Source: Pseudoscleropodium purum (Eukaryota; Streptophyta; Bryopsida; Hypnales; Brachytheciaceae). Taken from it: 64,000 nt of DNA. The stretch covers positions 2,296,501 to 2,360,500 of the forward strand of contig OZ017802.1 of NCBI GenBank assembly GCA_963969395.1, read 5' to 3'. How positions within the stretch are numbered: position 1 is the first letter of the stretch; the number at the start of each line of letters is the position of its first letter. Position numbers and translations under genes: made by a program. The notes under the pieces are model-generated. The model did not search any database and was not told the origin of the DNA. It was given only the letters and a program-made list of their open reading frames with translations. Of the stretch, positions 12,300 to 22,871 are shown one piece after another.

Positions 12300-12610
12300 C
12301 TTCTATTTTGTGTGGTAAGATTCTTAAATCAATCCAAGATGTATTGATTAATTGAAAGCTGATCTACAGTAATCCAATATTCATTTTCAATCAAATTTGT
12401 TGGATTATGTTTCCCTTACAATCTTGTGGTAAAATTTTCATATCAATCCAAGTTTCTTTGAATGTTTGGGAACAATTCAAAGTTCAAAATCCCAACATTT
12501 TGGGCTTGTTTCTTCTCCATATATTGCTTGTTTCCAATCATTTTTGTTGGAAAGTTGCACATATTAGTTTAGTTTGTACAACTAAAATTTCATATCAATC
12601 CAAGAAGTGA
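12300..12610. repeat. Diverged direct repeats with AATCAATCCAAG core
   Basis: Three units have the core (A/T)ATCAATCCAAG at 12327, 12441 and 12593, each preceded by a G(G)TAAAATTT-like word. The spacing is 114 and 152 bp. A linked block, CAATCA plus TTTGTTGGA, occurs twice. No coding potential is apparent. Confidence 0.45.
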
Positions 12611-13040
12611 TGAGTGATTGAGAATGAGAATTTTTTTAGTAGGAGGTTTAGCCTTGTATGTATTTTCTACAACTTTTCTTGCCAATTTTTTGATATTTCA
12701 AAGCCATTTTACGAACACATTCAGTCAATTTGATGATATTTTTTTCACCAATGTGTTTCTGTGTTGGTTTTGAATCACTTTATAGTTTTAAGTTTTTGCA
12801 TTTGAGTAGGTTTAGAAATTGAATTTAACCTCCAAGTGTGATGCTAGAAAAATTTCAGCATCTTTTTTCAAAACTAAAACATTATAATCTTGCAATCTAT
12901 GTTGTCAAATGACTCCAAATTCGACTCACATCATCTACAATATGTTCATTACAAGATTGTGCGGTGAAGATCTCTATACCTTAGTGACATTTAGATCTGT
13001 ATCACTTCAAAAGCAATGATGTTTTTGAACCCCAAATGGG

Positions 13041-13061
13041 CCTTAGGCATTGAAGGATTAA
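13041..13061. mobile_element. End of a TTAA-flanked miniature element
   Basis: CCTTAGGCATTGAAGGATTAA matches the right end of the complete element at 36354-36995 (CCTTAGGCATTTAGGGGTTAA), and similarity continues about 12 bases inward. The other end was not found with confidence. Confidence 0.45.
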
Positions 13062-13064
13062 AGA

Positions 13065-13215
13065 ACAAGTTGGTCAACATGGAAATCATTTGTTTTGAAA
13101 TCATGTGAATTGTTGGATTTAAAAAATGCAAAGGTACTCATTGGAAGTCAAACTTTTGTAGAAGACTTCCCCTTTCATACAAAATTTGGAGGATGAATAG
13201 TTGTACTTCTCTCAC
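13065..13215 (+). repeat. Dispersed repeat related to 34365-34530 and 28960-29085
   Basis: Shared blocks with the direct copy at 34365-34530 include ATCATGTGAAT-like, CATT plus GAGGTCAAAC-like and CCCTTTTCATACAAAATTT. The third copy, at 28960-29085, is inverted and lies inside a TTAA-flanked miniature element. This suggests that the family has full and internally deleted members. Confidence 0.45.
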
Positions 13216-13270
13216 TATCATTTATAGATTAAGGGTTTGATTGGTTAACAAACAAATATTGACGTAGTTT

Positions 13271-13576
13271 GATGCATTAGAGGATTTTTTCAGCATTAGA
13301 GGATTTTTTCACCCTGGGAGGGCTGTGGATTCCCACATTGTAGGAACAGCCTTGCAAGAGGCTATGGTAGCTCGCTGACGTGGCATGATGACTGTCACGT
13401 CCGGAAAAAAAAAATTTGAAAAAAAAAATGAATTTTTTTTCTGTTTTTTTTTTTGCATTTTAAGAGTAATTTTTTTTTGGTAAAAAACAACCGTTCTCCG
13501 AAACTACAGGGAGGGCAGTTCCCAATGCACTTGCTTGAAGCGGCCCTCCCTGAGCTGAGAAATCTTCTAATGCATC
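13271..13576. mobile_element. CATTAGAAGA-family miniature inverted-repeat element
   Basis: The ends are GATGCATTAGAGGATTTTTT and AATCTTCTAATGCATC. Inner inverted blocks GGGAGGGC and GCCCTCCC extend the pairing. The 19-bp left terminus (GCATTAGAGGATTTTTTCA) is repeated in tandem at 13274 and 13293. The interior has TGACGTGGCATG and an inverted GTCACGTCC, both close to ACGT-core bZIP-type sites. No ORF is present. Confidence 0.65.
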
Positions 13577-14499
13577 TAAGCCTCCCTTAGTACATTGCCT
13601 CACTACTAAAGCAAAAAGTAATATCTTCACCTTTTAAACATTAACCTATTAAATTTCAATCATCTTCACACTTATTATCCTCAATATACCACAATTGCAT
13701 AATTGCAACCTTGTGTGATAATATGAAGTGGGTAATAAGAATTAATGTAGAGGGAATTCTAAAATAATAACACTGAATTTAAAAGTGTGGGTGCTATTAT
13801 GGGATTATTTTGATAGAAAGGTGCAATTAGGACACTTAGGTGAAAGATGATGCTTATTTAGACACTATTAGATGTATGTCCCTTAGCAATTGCAAAATTT
13901 AGCATTTCCAAGTTTGTCAATATAATCTCCATTCAATTTGTTATTGCAATAAAAAAAAAATTTAGGTTGTAGTTTTAATTGGAGAAATAGTTCATACTAA
14001 TTAAGTTTGCACAATTCTTATAAATAGCTTAGTATAATTACTATGCTACAAGGAGTGAAATGCATATTCTATCAATAGAAAACTATAACCTATTGTAATT
14101 TGTTCAAGGACTAGAAATTAAATGGTGAGCCTTCTTTGAAATTGATTCCCAATTTTGTGGTTGTATACACCTTGCAAATTAATGCTTAGTTGAAATTTCC
14201 AAGGATAGTTTGATAATCCATGTCCCCTACTTGGATTTAGAATCTTCATGAATGATTGAAAAGATGTTTAAAATTGGGCAATGATAATTATGGGTGCCCA
14301 TACCTTAGCATCAAGTCTATGTTGTTAACTCCCATCATTAACTTAACAAGCAACTATACTATAATTGGCTTTGTTTGAGTAGCATTGGTATACTCTTAAA
14401 ATACTACTAAGGTACCTACTAAAATTTCCTCACAAATAGCTTCAACCTATTAGTGCAAAACTTCTTCCCTTGTAGTCTGCAATCAATAAAATGGGCCCA

Positions 14500-14745
14500 C
14501 TAAATTGTACCCTATCTAAAACTTCCACCATTACTCTATATACATTTAACAAATCAATATGTGCATTCATAGAAGAGACAATTTTAGAATATCTATGAAA
14601 GAAATTTTGACCTTTTATAACTTTTGCAAATGGTTTTCAAATGTCACTATTTTTGATGCATTGGAAACTCCTTTTGCTTGCCAACAAGAATATATGAAAT
14701 TTTAACGAGAGTAATAATAGTAACTATTCACAGTAGCAAAAAGTG
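14500..14745 (+). repeat. Dispersed AT-rich repeat, copy 2 (HST promoter side)
   Basis: This stretch is similar to 32855-33115; shared words are TTAATATGT-like, AGACAATTTTAGAA-like and ATCTA(T/C). Its right part also matches 4585-4710 (GCCAACAAGAA, TAATAATAGTAACTA). It ends about 280 bp before the HST start codon, so it may lie in the HST promoter. Confidence 0.5.
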
Positions 14746-14764
14746 TCGGTTTGGGGGTGCCCAC

Positions 14765-14772
14765 CTTAAATA
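14765..14772 (+). promoter_or_regulatory. Possible TATA-like element of HST
   Basis: TTAAATAG lies about 260 bp upstream of the HST start in an otherwise GC-rich leader. If it is used, an out-of-frame ATG at 14951 would be part of the transcript. Confidence 0.25.
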
Positions 14773-15026
14773 GAATGACAGTCGGCAATGCCCGGGCGGG
14801 TATCACCTTGCCCATATCCGGGCCGGATGTCCCAGATTCGGAACCGAACCTGAGCTCCGGAAGACTCTGCTCGGGCCGGGGCAACCTGATCCCAGATGAA
14901 GCCTCCTCGCCGTGGAGACACGAGTGAAGCTGGAAGGCTGCTCCCGCACAATGGAGTTCGATTCGGCCGTTGCAGCGAATTCTGATTCTGACCTCGCCCA
15001 TTCCCAATTCCAATTCCAACAGCAAC

Positions 15027-16262
15027 ATGGCTTCTCTCACGGCAACAATTTTCAGAGTACACCCACCAGCCGCACCAGCATTCGCATTCGCAGCTCACGC
15101 ATCCCCGAAGTCCAGCAACACATCATCTCTCCCACATTGCGCATTGCGATGCCAGTTTGCAGGGATTCGCGCTCGCCAATTTAGGTTTCGGAGCGATGAC
15201 TATGGAGTTGCAAGTGCAGGAAGGCTATGGCGCATTTGCTGCTCAAACGCCGGAGCTGAAGGGATACAACCACCAGAGTCGGAGCAGGATTTGCTCGGCA
15301 GTCGCGACCCTGTAGCGTCCTCCGTGGGATCTTCAACGCCATTGCCCTTACCCCAACGAATTGCGCTCTTCTATGACGCGTTCTGGCGCTTCCTGCGCCC
15401 GCACACCATCCGAGGGACGTTTCTGGGCACCACGGCGCTCGTGACGCGCGCTTTGTTGGAGAATCCTTCCCTAATTGATTGGGCGTTGCTGCCCAAGGCG
15501 CTTCGTGGTTTGCTCGCGCTCTTGTGCGGGAACGGCTTCATCGTCGGGATCAATCAGATTTACGACTTCGGGATTGACAAGGTGAATAAGCCGTTCTTGC
15601 CCATTGCGGCTGGGGATTTATCTGTTCCTGCTGCGTGGGCGCTTGTGACCGGCCTCGCTGCTTTGGGAGTCGGCATTGTGGCGACCAATTTCGGAACTCT
15701 GATTACGACGTTGTACAGCTTAGGGTTGTTTCTTGGGACGATCTATTCCGTCCCGCCGTTGCGGTTGAAGCAGCAACCCGTCCCTGCGTTTCTGATTATT
15801 GCCACGGTGCGCGGGTTCTTGCTCAACTTTGGGGTGTATTACGCAACAAGAGCTGCGTTAGGGTTGTCCTACGAATGGAGCCCGTCCGTGATCTTCATCA
15901 CCATTTTTGTTACGGTGTTTGCAACGGTGATTGCGATTACGAAAGACTTGCCGGATATTGAAGGGGACAAGAAATTCAACATTTCGACGTTCGCGACCAA
16001 GATGGGCGTGCGGAGGATTTCCTTTCTGGGAGCGGGTTTGTTGCTTGCGAATTATGTGGGAGCCATTGTCGCAGCGTTCTGTCTGCCGCATGCGTTCAAG
16101 AGGAGCATCATGGTCGCTGGGCATGGCGTTTTAGGGTTGTGCCTCGTTTATCAGACGTGGTTGTTGGATACGGGTAAATACTCCAAGGACGCCATAGCTG
16201 GTTTCTATAGATTTATTTGGAACTTGTTTTACTCCGAGTATGTATTGTTCCCGTTTATATGA
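15027..16262 (+). CDS. HST: Homogentisate solanesyltransferase (intronless)
   Basis: This is a UbiA-family membrane prenyltransferase of 411 residues. HST joins homogentisate to solanesyl diphosphate in the plastid envelope, an early step of plastoquinone-9 synthesis. The first Asp-rich motif is NQIYDFGID (Asn176, Asp180, Asp184) and the second is KDLPDIEGD (306-314). [23 protein letters not shown] and [13 protein letters not shown] fit HST rather than the tocopherol enzyme HPT, from remembered family alignments. The first about 75 residues are Ser/Ala/Arg-rich, as in a plastid transit peptide. ATG 15027 (context AACATGG) is chosen because no in-frame ATG precedes it. A frame-shifted ATG at 14951 opens a 78-codon frame that overlaps this start. 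The gene has no intron, unlike its spliced neighbours and, as I recall, flowering-plant HST genes. Confidence 0.95.
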   Translation: MASLTATIFRVHPPAAPAFAFAAHASPKSSNTSSLPHCALRCQFAGIRARQFRFRSDDYGVASAGRLWRICCSNAGAEGIQPPESEQDLLGSRDPVASSVGSSTPLPLPQRIALFYDAFWRFLRPHTIRGTFLGTTALVTRALLENPSLIDWALLPKALRGLLALLCGNGFIVGINQIYDFGIDKVNKPFLPIAAGDLSVPAAWALVTGLAALGVGIVATNFGTLITTLYSLGLFLGTIYSVPPLRLKQQPVPAFLIIATVRGFLLNFGVYYATRAALGLSYEWSPSVIFITIFVTVFATVIAITKDLPDIEGDKKFNISTFATKMGVRRISFLGAGLLLANYVGAIVAAFCLPHAFKRSIMVAGHGVLGLCLVYQTWLLDTGKYSKDAIAGFYRFIWNLFYSEYVLFPFI

Positions 16263-18299
16263 TCATAGGCGCCGTCTCGTTCTCTCTCTCACCTCAATGG
16301 ACTCCCACTTTCAAGCTTCACAGTTGATTCTTGTACACAATTTTGACATCCTTTGTTTCCTGTTCATCCCAATATGTTGTGGTAACGAAGTGGTACATGA
16401 GATTGATGGATATATATTTCATGTTGAGAATCTAACTGTTACATTCTACAGAAATGTTCTTAGAGCAGTCTTTCATTTTTGACCTCAATCTGTGAGTGAG
16501 TCTACTACACATGTCAATTATACTTTTTTTTTGTTGTGTATACCAATGCATTGTAGATGTTATGATTAGTCAGAAAGCGAGCCAGTGCTAAAATTCCCGA
16601 GCCCTTTTTTGTAGAGTAGCTTCTTGTTTCTTTTCTACGTCACAGTATGTGTTTGGGGTGGAGCCTTCTTCAAGGTCGATGAACTACAAACTGAAGCTTC
16701 AATTGCAGGATCTGAATTCAAAGTGAAGGTCCTGTATTGGTAAATCCTTGATATACCTCTACAGTTGACAATTATTGCCCACATTAATTGACGGTCATGC
16801 ACACAATTGACAAGTTATAAGTAAGACATGACAGTTATATACCGGTAGTGTTGATACATTTTGACAGAAGTAACGCACTAACGCCTGTGTGAATTGGCAA
16901 TTGATATATTGTAATGTGAAAATTGAAACGTCAAAATTCTGCTTGGTGAGTCTACTTGCAGCCCAAGCATTGTCAACTGACGAGGGCGTTCTGACAGAAG
17001 AAAACCTTAGCGTGAAATGGTAATGTTATAGTGTGCACCATATCAGTTTCTTGGTAATGCACGCAAATTGATCCTCAAAAACTGCTCACTTGGAGTCCTG
17101 TAAACATTGGATTATTACAAAGCACTTTCTGTGTTGGTTTTGAGTAATGTGCACTGTTCAAGTTAAAAGTCTGAAGTCGTTCAAATGTCATAGTTTCTTT
17201 GACCACTCAGAAAGAGGGGTATATACCTACTCTGTTATCTTATTCGGGTGACATTTCATGACTTCGGATTTTGAAGATAAGTCTAATAAACTGATAGATT
17301 TCATGACACCATAAAAGAGACAATCAAAGCAACAAACTCTAAAGAGTAAGAGTAACGTGGTACTTCCACGAGCCTGGAGGCTAGAGCTATGGAGAGCAGG
17401 ACTATCGAGTGATATTATCAAGGGTTTTAAGTCGGCCAACAGAAACCTGGATAACGGAATACCATGAAGGCGCCAAACTCTGGAAACAGTGTATTCATTT
17501 GCTCAAAACTCTGAAAGCTAGTACTTCCACGTGCTAGAGGTTTGAAAACCACGACTTTCAAGTGCTTCCAAGGCCTTAAGGTGGACAACAGAAGCCAAAC
17601 CTCTGTTAAAATGAAAGGCAAAGAACGGCGTCCCCTCCAGCAAGTTGTATCCTGTCTTCCAGACTAAATACCTGCCTATCAAACAATCCTGTAGGAGATC
17701 AAACTGAGACCATAATAATAGAAAGTACATGTTCAAAACAAGTACTTCAATAGTAGACAATTCTCACGCAACATCTGGGTCCTAGCCAAGAGTGAATGAC
17801 CGAGCTCAGGCATCTACATTCTCCAAGATGAAAAACCGGTCGAGCTTAAAGCAGTAGGGTGATTACAACAAGTCAGAGTAAGCCAATTCAGGACATTCTT
17901 ATCTACCTTCTCCAAGATGAACACCGGTCGAGATTACAGACACAATCGGATGATAGTAGTACGTCCAAGTTTGCCAATTCAGCACATTCTCATATGACAA
18001 TATGTATGTCGAACAAAACACTGAAGATTCACCAGACGGAAAAACTTATTTCGTAGTGCAACACTTGAGGATAGAAACAGGGGCATATAACTAAAAACCG
18101 AAGAGGAGCAAATCAAATTTGCAACAGACTACGCCCCTTTGGAAGGTACAGAGATGAGAACGACGGCACACAGAAATTTCCAACATTTAAACACGCTCTT
18201 ATTCTAGGGACTTGATTACTCATTGAAAAACATTTTCAGTCCAGTACAAAAGAGAGTGCAGTGACCCATATCTATCAGCATAATACAACTCAACGCCAC
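16263..18299. other. Spacer between HST and eS21 genes
   Basis: The genes converge here (HST plus, eS21 minus). The first few hundred bases are presumably HST 3' untranslated sequence. No gene was seen. A two-copy tandem block lies at 17815-17995, and GTACTTCCACG words recur at 17360 and 17521. Confidence 0.55.
17815..17995 (+). repeat. 89-bp direct tandem duplication
   Basis: CTCCAAGATGAAAAACCGGTCGAG at 17821 recurs as CTCCAAGATGAACACCGGTCGAG at 17910. Each is followed by a GCCAATTCAG(G/C)ACATTCT block, giving two units of about 89 bp. Confidence 0.6.
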
Positions 18300-19346
18300 C
18301 TATTGTCCAAGCTCTGCCTTTTTCTTTGCCCACAACCTGTCCAAGGCACTGTCGGCATCCCCCTGCATGACAAACATAACAAGCTCAGACTACAGCAACT
18401 ACAGACCCTGCCCATGCAAGATTATAGATCATTCCACAGAAGGCAGAAACCCAGGCACAAATAAACATGGCGTCGTATACATGATAAGAGTTCGTAAGCA
18501 ATAGAAAATATTCACTTCCGTCTATATGTTCACACTTGGTGTGAAGACTGGTGTTACCCTACTTCTTAGGGATGAATCTGCATACACCTTAGGACTTGAT
18601 TAACTTGCTAGATTACGCCTAACAGCGAATATGGCTTAAGCATTAAGCAAAACACTCGAATACAAATGAAACAATAAGCAGACGCAAATAGTACCTTCTA
18701 CATTACCTCTCAACATAACGTTATATATTAGGATAAAGATAGTTTTTTTTTTAAATACATTCCGACTTTAGAAATCGAGGAGAGGAACGAGAAGAGCACG
18801 CAGCGACGAACCTGAGCACGGACGAATCCGCATAAGGCGAAGGTAGTGAACTGGCCAGTATAGACGCCGTTCTCATCAACGTGACCAACGTTCAGCTGGA
18901 CGGAGGCAACATCCTTAGAAGTGATCAACCTATTGGTTGATGAACTGCAATTACAAAAAGAACAGAACATGCACTTTAGAGCTTCAGTCACTAACCGTCA
19001 AATGCATTCCACGGACCACAAACTTCGCACTCGCAACCCCTGAATTCGAACCGTAACCAAAAAAGTGCATAAAACTAGGGTTTACGGTTAAAAAATGTAA
19101 AGAACGCACTACAAAATTGAAAATTTAGGGCTTTAGTCACAAACGTCGAATCCGTGCCACAGACCATAAGTTTCACCACAGAACAAAACCGCACCAGCAT
19201 GCTAAAAAAGAGACGAGATTAGGGTTTAGAGCTTCGTAATTTGGAGCCCCGAGAGAAGAGATTTTGGAAGACGAGGAATTAAAGAAATGCGCGTACCACT
19301 TCCTGGGGATGTAGAGATCCACATTGTCGCCCTCCTCGTTCTGCAT
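18300..19346 (-). CDS. RPS21: 40S ribosomal protein eS21 (three exons)
   Basis: Exons are 19297-19346, 18812-18944 and 18300-18362, giving 81 residues, the normal length for this small-subunit protein. The protein begins [17 protein letters not shown], continues [20 protein letters not shown] and [19 protein letters not shown], and ends [20 protein letters not shown]. All are conserved eS21 blocks, and both GT-AG introns fall inside them. The protein is part of the 40S subunit and is linked to late 18S rRNA maturation. The start ATG at 19346 is fixed by the family N-terminus. AAACCCTA telo-boxes, common in plant ribosomal-protein genes, lie upstream (19439-19446) and twice in intron 1 (19076-19083, 19220-19227). 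Confidence 0.95.
18972..19182 (-). repeat. Duplicated block in intron 1 of RPS21
   Basis: A block of about 55 bp starting TTTAGAGCTTCAGTCAC at 18972 recurs, diverged, at about 19126 (TTTAGGGCTTTAGTCAC). The copies share CC(A/G)C(A/G)GACCA and are spaced by about 154 bp. It is probably a local duplication. Confidence 0.5.
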
Positions 19347-19438
19347 GATGCGAGAATGACGAAACGCAGCCTGGCGATGGCGATGGCGGACGCGAGGGTT
19401 GCGAGGAAACACGAGCTGGGAAAGGGAGCAACATGAAG

Positions 19439-19446
19439 TAGGGTTT
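19439..19446 (-). promoter_or_regulatory. Telo-box of RPS21
   Basis: AAACCCTA on the minus strand lies about 93 bp upstream of the RPS21 start. Telo-boxes are known cis elements of plant translation-apparatus genes. Two more copies occur in the first intron. Confidence 0.5.
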
Positions 19447-19819
19447 GGGGTTGTATACTTTCGCTAACTTGGGAACGATTTGGGGAACATAGGGAACTCG
19501 AATACAATTTATTTCAAATAGTGTGCTCTACGCTATTTCTAAAATTACACACCGAATGTGTAATTTTAGAACGACTGTCCTCCTTAATAGGTGAATTTGC
19601 AAGGTGCACTAATGTAGAAGTTTATAATAATTGATATGAAATCAATATAATGTGGTCTACAAGATCTTTACATTTTCATAAATAGTATAATTGTCATTCT
19701 CAATTCATCAATTATCTATATTAATCCAAATATTCACACTAATTAATCCATATACATTCAAATTACATTCAATTAGTGTATGGCTCTCATGCTATTCAAA
19801 CTCTTGTACTAATTGAAAA

Positions 19820-20032
19820 CAAGATTAGCAATAACCATTGGCCTTGTACAAAATCTTGAATAGAAAAAATCATAGTTAATCATTTTCAAAATTGAATTTT
19901 TTGATGCTAAAATTAGACTTTAAAATTTATAAAATATTCAAATTACTATAAATAATAACTTAGTAAGGTTTTATTTTACTTCAAAGGTTTTCTTAACATC
20001 AAAATTTGATGCCTCGGGCATTTTGGAGTTAA
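19820..20032. mobile_element. Truncated TTAA-flanked element
   Basis: It matches one end of the complete element at 36354-36995 in inverted orientation. Shared words are CAAAATCTTGAATAGAAAAA, TTTTGATGCTAAAA and the terminus GATGCCTCGGGCATTTTGGAGTTAA-like, ending in TTAA at 20029-20032. The other end is missing. Confidence 0.6.
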
Positions 20033-20804
20033 TATATGGCATAAACATAAAAGGCAAGAAAATTTGTATTTCTACTTTATATTAAATTATTTGTGAATTT
20101 CAAAACTAAACTTTATTTTTTTCAAAAGCAATATGAGGTTCTATTATCAATAATATTAATAAAAATGATATTATTTGTTTGTTTTATTTTTATTTATTTT
20201 GAGATGTTATGAACTAAAAGGTCTACCAAGGGACATGAGGTGAAGGAGTAGGGAAATTTTTTACTTGGAATGATGTGCACAACTTGTTTATGCACAATTT
20301 GGACTTATGAACAAATATTCTTGAAATTGAAAGTATTTCTCATTTAAAATATTATAGAAATTATACTCTCCCTTACAAGATGAAAATAAATTTGGAATAA
20401 TTGTTCTAAGCTAGCCTATCCCCTGTTAAAAATGCTCTTCTATTGTATAGCATATGAATATGTATATATATATGGAATACACAATACAACTATTAGTTAT
20501 GTATCAATTGTAGTCTAACATATTAAAAAAAATACAGATATGGTTCATAATGGAAATATAATATTAGGATCATTAAAAATATAAGTATTGGAATTATTGA
20601 AAGTACAAATATGGGATTAATGAAAATAAAAATATGGAAATAAAAATATGGAAGCAATGAAAATTCACCTACTTGTCCTATTGATAGAATAGGTGACTAA
20701 TTCTATCACTATCTTCTCAAAAGATTGCAGTTCACCACCACATACCGTAATTGTCTTAGGCTAGATTAACCATCCCCTATAAAGCTATTTTCTTAATTCC
20801 ATTC

Positions 20805-21160
20805 AAAGGGCACACTTTGGTGTCGACTCTAGTTTTCAAATCTAAGTTTCCAAATCCTATCTACAACTACAATCACACCCGCATAATGTAGTTAGGGCTT
20901 GGTTGGAGTGGAGATGTAGAGTTTGACTAGTCAATAAATTAACCTACAAGAGAACCTCATGGTGTTCTTTTGACTTCGTCCAAAGGACACACACTATGGT
21001 GTCAACTCTAGTTTTAAAATCTAAGTTTCCAAATCCTATCTACAACTGCATTCACACTGCACAATGTGGTCAAGGCTTGTTTGGAGTGAAGATGTGGAGT
21101 CTAACTAGTCAATAATTAAATTAACCTACAACACAACCTCACGATGGATTTTTTGGTTGT
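20805..21160 (+). repeat. 179-bp tandem duplication
   Basis: Two units are spaced by 179 bp. GGTGTCGACTCTAGTTTT at 20819 recurs as GGTGTCAACTCTAGTTTT at 20998. Each is followed by TCTAAGTTTCCAAATCCTAT, and later by GACTAGTCAATAA-like and AACCTACAA words. No ORF is present. Confidence 0.75.
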
Positions 21161-21540
21161 TTTTTTGAAGGAAATGAAACGGAATTTCATTGCCAAAGAA
21201 CAAATGATACAACCTGGCAAAAAGAACTCACACGCACAACCTAATATAAACAGAGCCTCATGGTTTGTTTCTAAATTTCTGGTAGTCTCCTTCCGGTAAC
21301 TTTTTGTAACGACCATCAAGTTTGACCTCTTTGAATCTCACTGGCAAAGACGGAAACCGCAGCAACACGGTACAGTACTGTTGTGAGTAAGTCCATTCAC
21401 TCCTTTGACATATGTTTACCTCCAATGCGGTCAAACATTGGCGGAAAACTTTGCAACAACGTTGACTTGCGTAAAGTGGCAAATTCGGCAGGCTGCTCGA
21501 CTGCTGCGTGGCTTTTGCAGTTTGCACATGAACATTCAAT

Positions 21541-21895
21541 CAAGCTTTGACTCTTGTTTCAACAATTTAACACCCAACAAAACCATTCAAATTGTCCATC
21601 AAACTTTGACTCTTGTTTCAACAATTTAACACCCAACAAAACCATTCAAATTGTCAATCAAACTTTGACTCTTGTTTCAACAATTTAACACCCAACTAAA
21701 CTATTCAAGTTGTCCATCAAACTTCAGCTCTTGTTTCAACAGTTTAACACCGAATTAAACCATTCAAATTGTCAGTCAAACTTCAGCTCTTGCTTCAACA
21801 GTTTAACACCGAATTAAACCATTCAAATTGTCAGTCAAACTTTGTCTCTTGTTTCAACAATCTGAAACCCAACAAAACCATTCAAATTGTCGGTT
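21541..21895 (+). repeat. 59-bp tandem array, six units
   Basis: The unit core is CTTTGACTCTTGTTTCAACA, followed by (A/G)TTTAACACC and AACCATTCAAATTGTC. Unit starts fall at 21541, 21600, 21659, 21718, 21777 and 21836, exactly 59 bp apart. Units 1-3 are nearly identical, and units 4-5 share CTTCAGCTCTTG variants. Expansion by unequal exchange or slippage is likely. Confidence 0.9.
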
Positions 21896-22389
21896 CTAAA
21901 GTTGTCACCACACTCAGGCAATACTCAAAATAGATGTACTGTAATAAGACCTTCACTGAGTTCACTCCATTTTTGTATATCTTAAGTTTAATTCATTCCG
22001 GACTGAAAAGTTACAGGCTGTTTGCTTGCTGGTGTTCCGCTCTGTCTGATCGAGTTGTCATGTTTGACATGGAAAAAAGTACAAAACTAATTGGTGTGCT
22101 GGGATGCAATGGCACCATGTTTGTTTGCTTTTTTGAAACAAGTGGAACACTTTAGAGTCCACTGGGAGACTCGAAGTGGGCCTCCGACCGTTCTTTTGAC
22201 TCGGTTTGTCAACAACCGTCATTCTGAAAAAAACGTTGCTGGTCAGGAATCCAATTGTTTTGATACCTTGGAGCAATACATTCCTTCATAATAGAACATG
22301 CGCATGAATGTCTGTCAATAATGTTTTCAAAGCATGAGCAATGCACTAAGTTCAGTTGGGTCAAGTATTAAAGAATAATTGCAGTTAAG

Positions 22390-22567
22390 TAAGGTAGTCT
22401 GCTCGTAAAGGTAACCTTTTATGAGCTGATTGCATTTTTCGGGGAAGCTAAAACTCCTTGAAACAATTTCCAGTAAATTCTTGTAGGAAGAAAAATGGAA
22501 TTGGCATGTAACGCAAGTCGTTTCATATTTTTTGGACCTTCTTGGAATTAGTTCTTTGTGAACTTGT
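22390..22567 (+). mobile_element. Fragment related to the element at 5345-5664
   Basis: TAAGGTAG at 22390 and the blocks GGGGAAGCTAAAACTCCTTG, TTTCCAGTAAA, GTCGTTTCATATTTTTTGGA and TTGGAATTAGTT match 5346-5530 in order and direction. No matching right end was found. Confidence 0.6.
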
Positions 22568-22871
22568 CTACTTAGACATTGCTAGTAAAAATCTCAATGC
22601 AAGCAAGTTTGAGGCATTTGTTTAGCTCCAAATCAGAATGTTAAGACAAGAAAGAACAAATTGCAACCTTATTGTATCTATTGTGCATGCTTTGGCAAAT
22701 TATTGCTATTTTTTTAAAACCAATAACCAAATTTTATCTAAGTATCACCTAATTTTCATATATGATAGATATTGTCAAGTATCATTCAAGTATCACAAGA
22801 GTGGTGAAGACATACAACAATTTGCTCTCTAACAGCACCTATGTTCTAAAAGCGATTATGACACATTATGG

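Larger units (their letters stand above)
11516..15026. other. Spacer between dioxygenase and HST genes
   Basis: No gene was recognised. The spacer contains a partial three-copy direct repeat around AATCAATCCAAG (12327, 12441, 12593), one end of the TTAA-flanked family (13041-13061), a stretch similar to 34365-34530 (13065-13215), a miniature element (13271-13576) and a dispersed AT-rich repeat just upstream of HST (14500-14745). Confidence 0.6.

Noticed and set aside
15635..15961. Cys/Arg-rich frame inside HST
   Set aside because: Shadow of the HST reading frame, which carries both Asp-rich prenyltransferase motifs.
19040..19054. GGTTCGAATTC on the minus strand as a tRNA B box
   Set aside because: No cloverleaf can be formed around it, and it lies in an RPS21 intron.
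21150..21210. Possible LINE 3' end with small hairpin
   Set aside because: Resemblance is only impressionistic; no reverse transcriptase, poly(A) tail or target duplication found.
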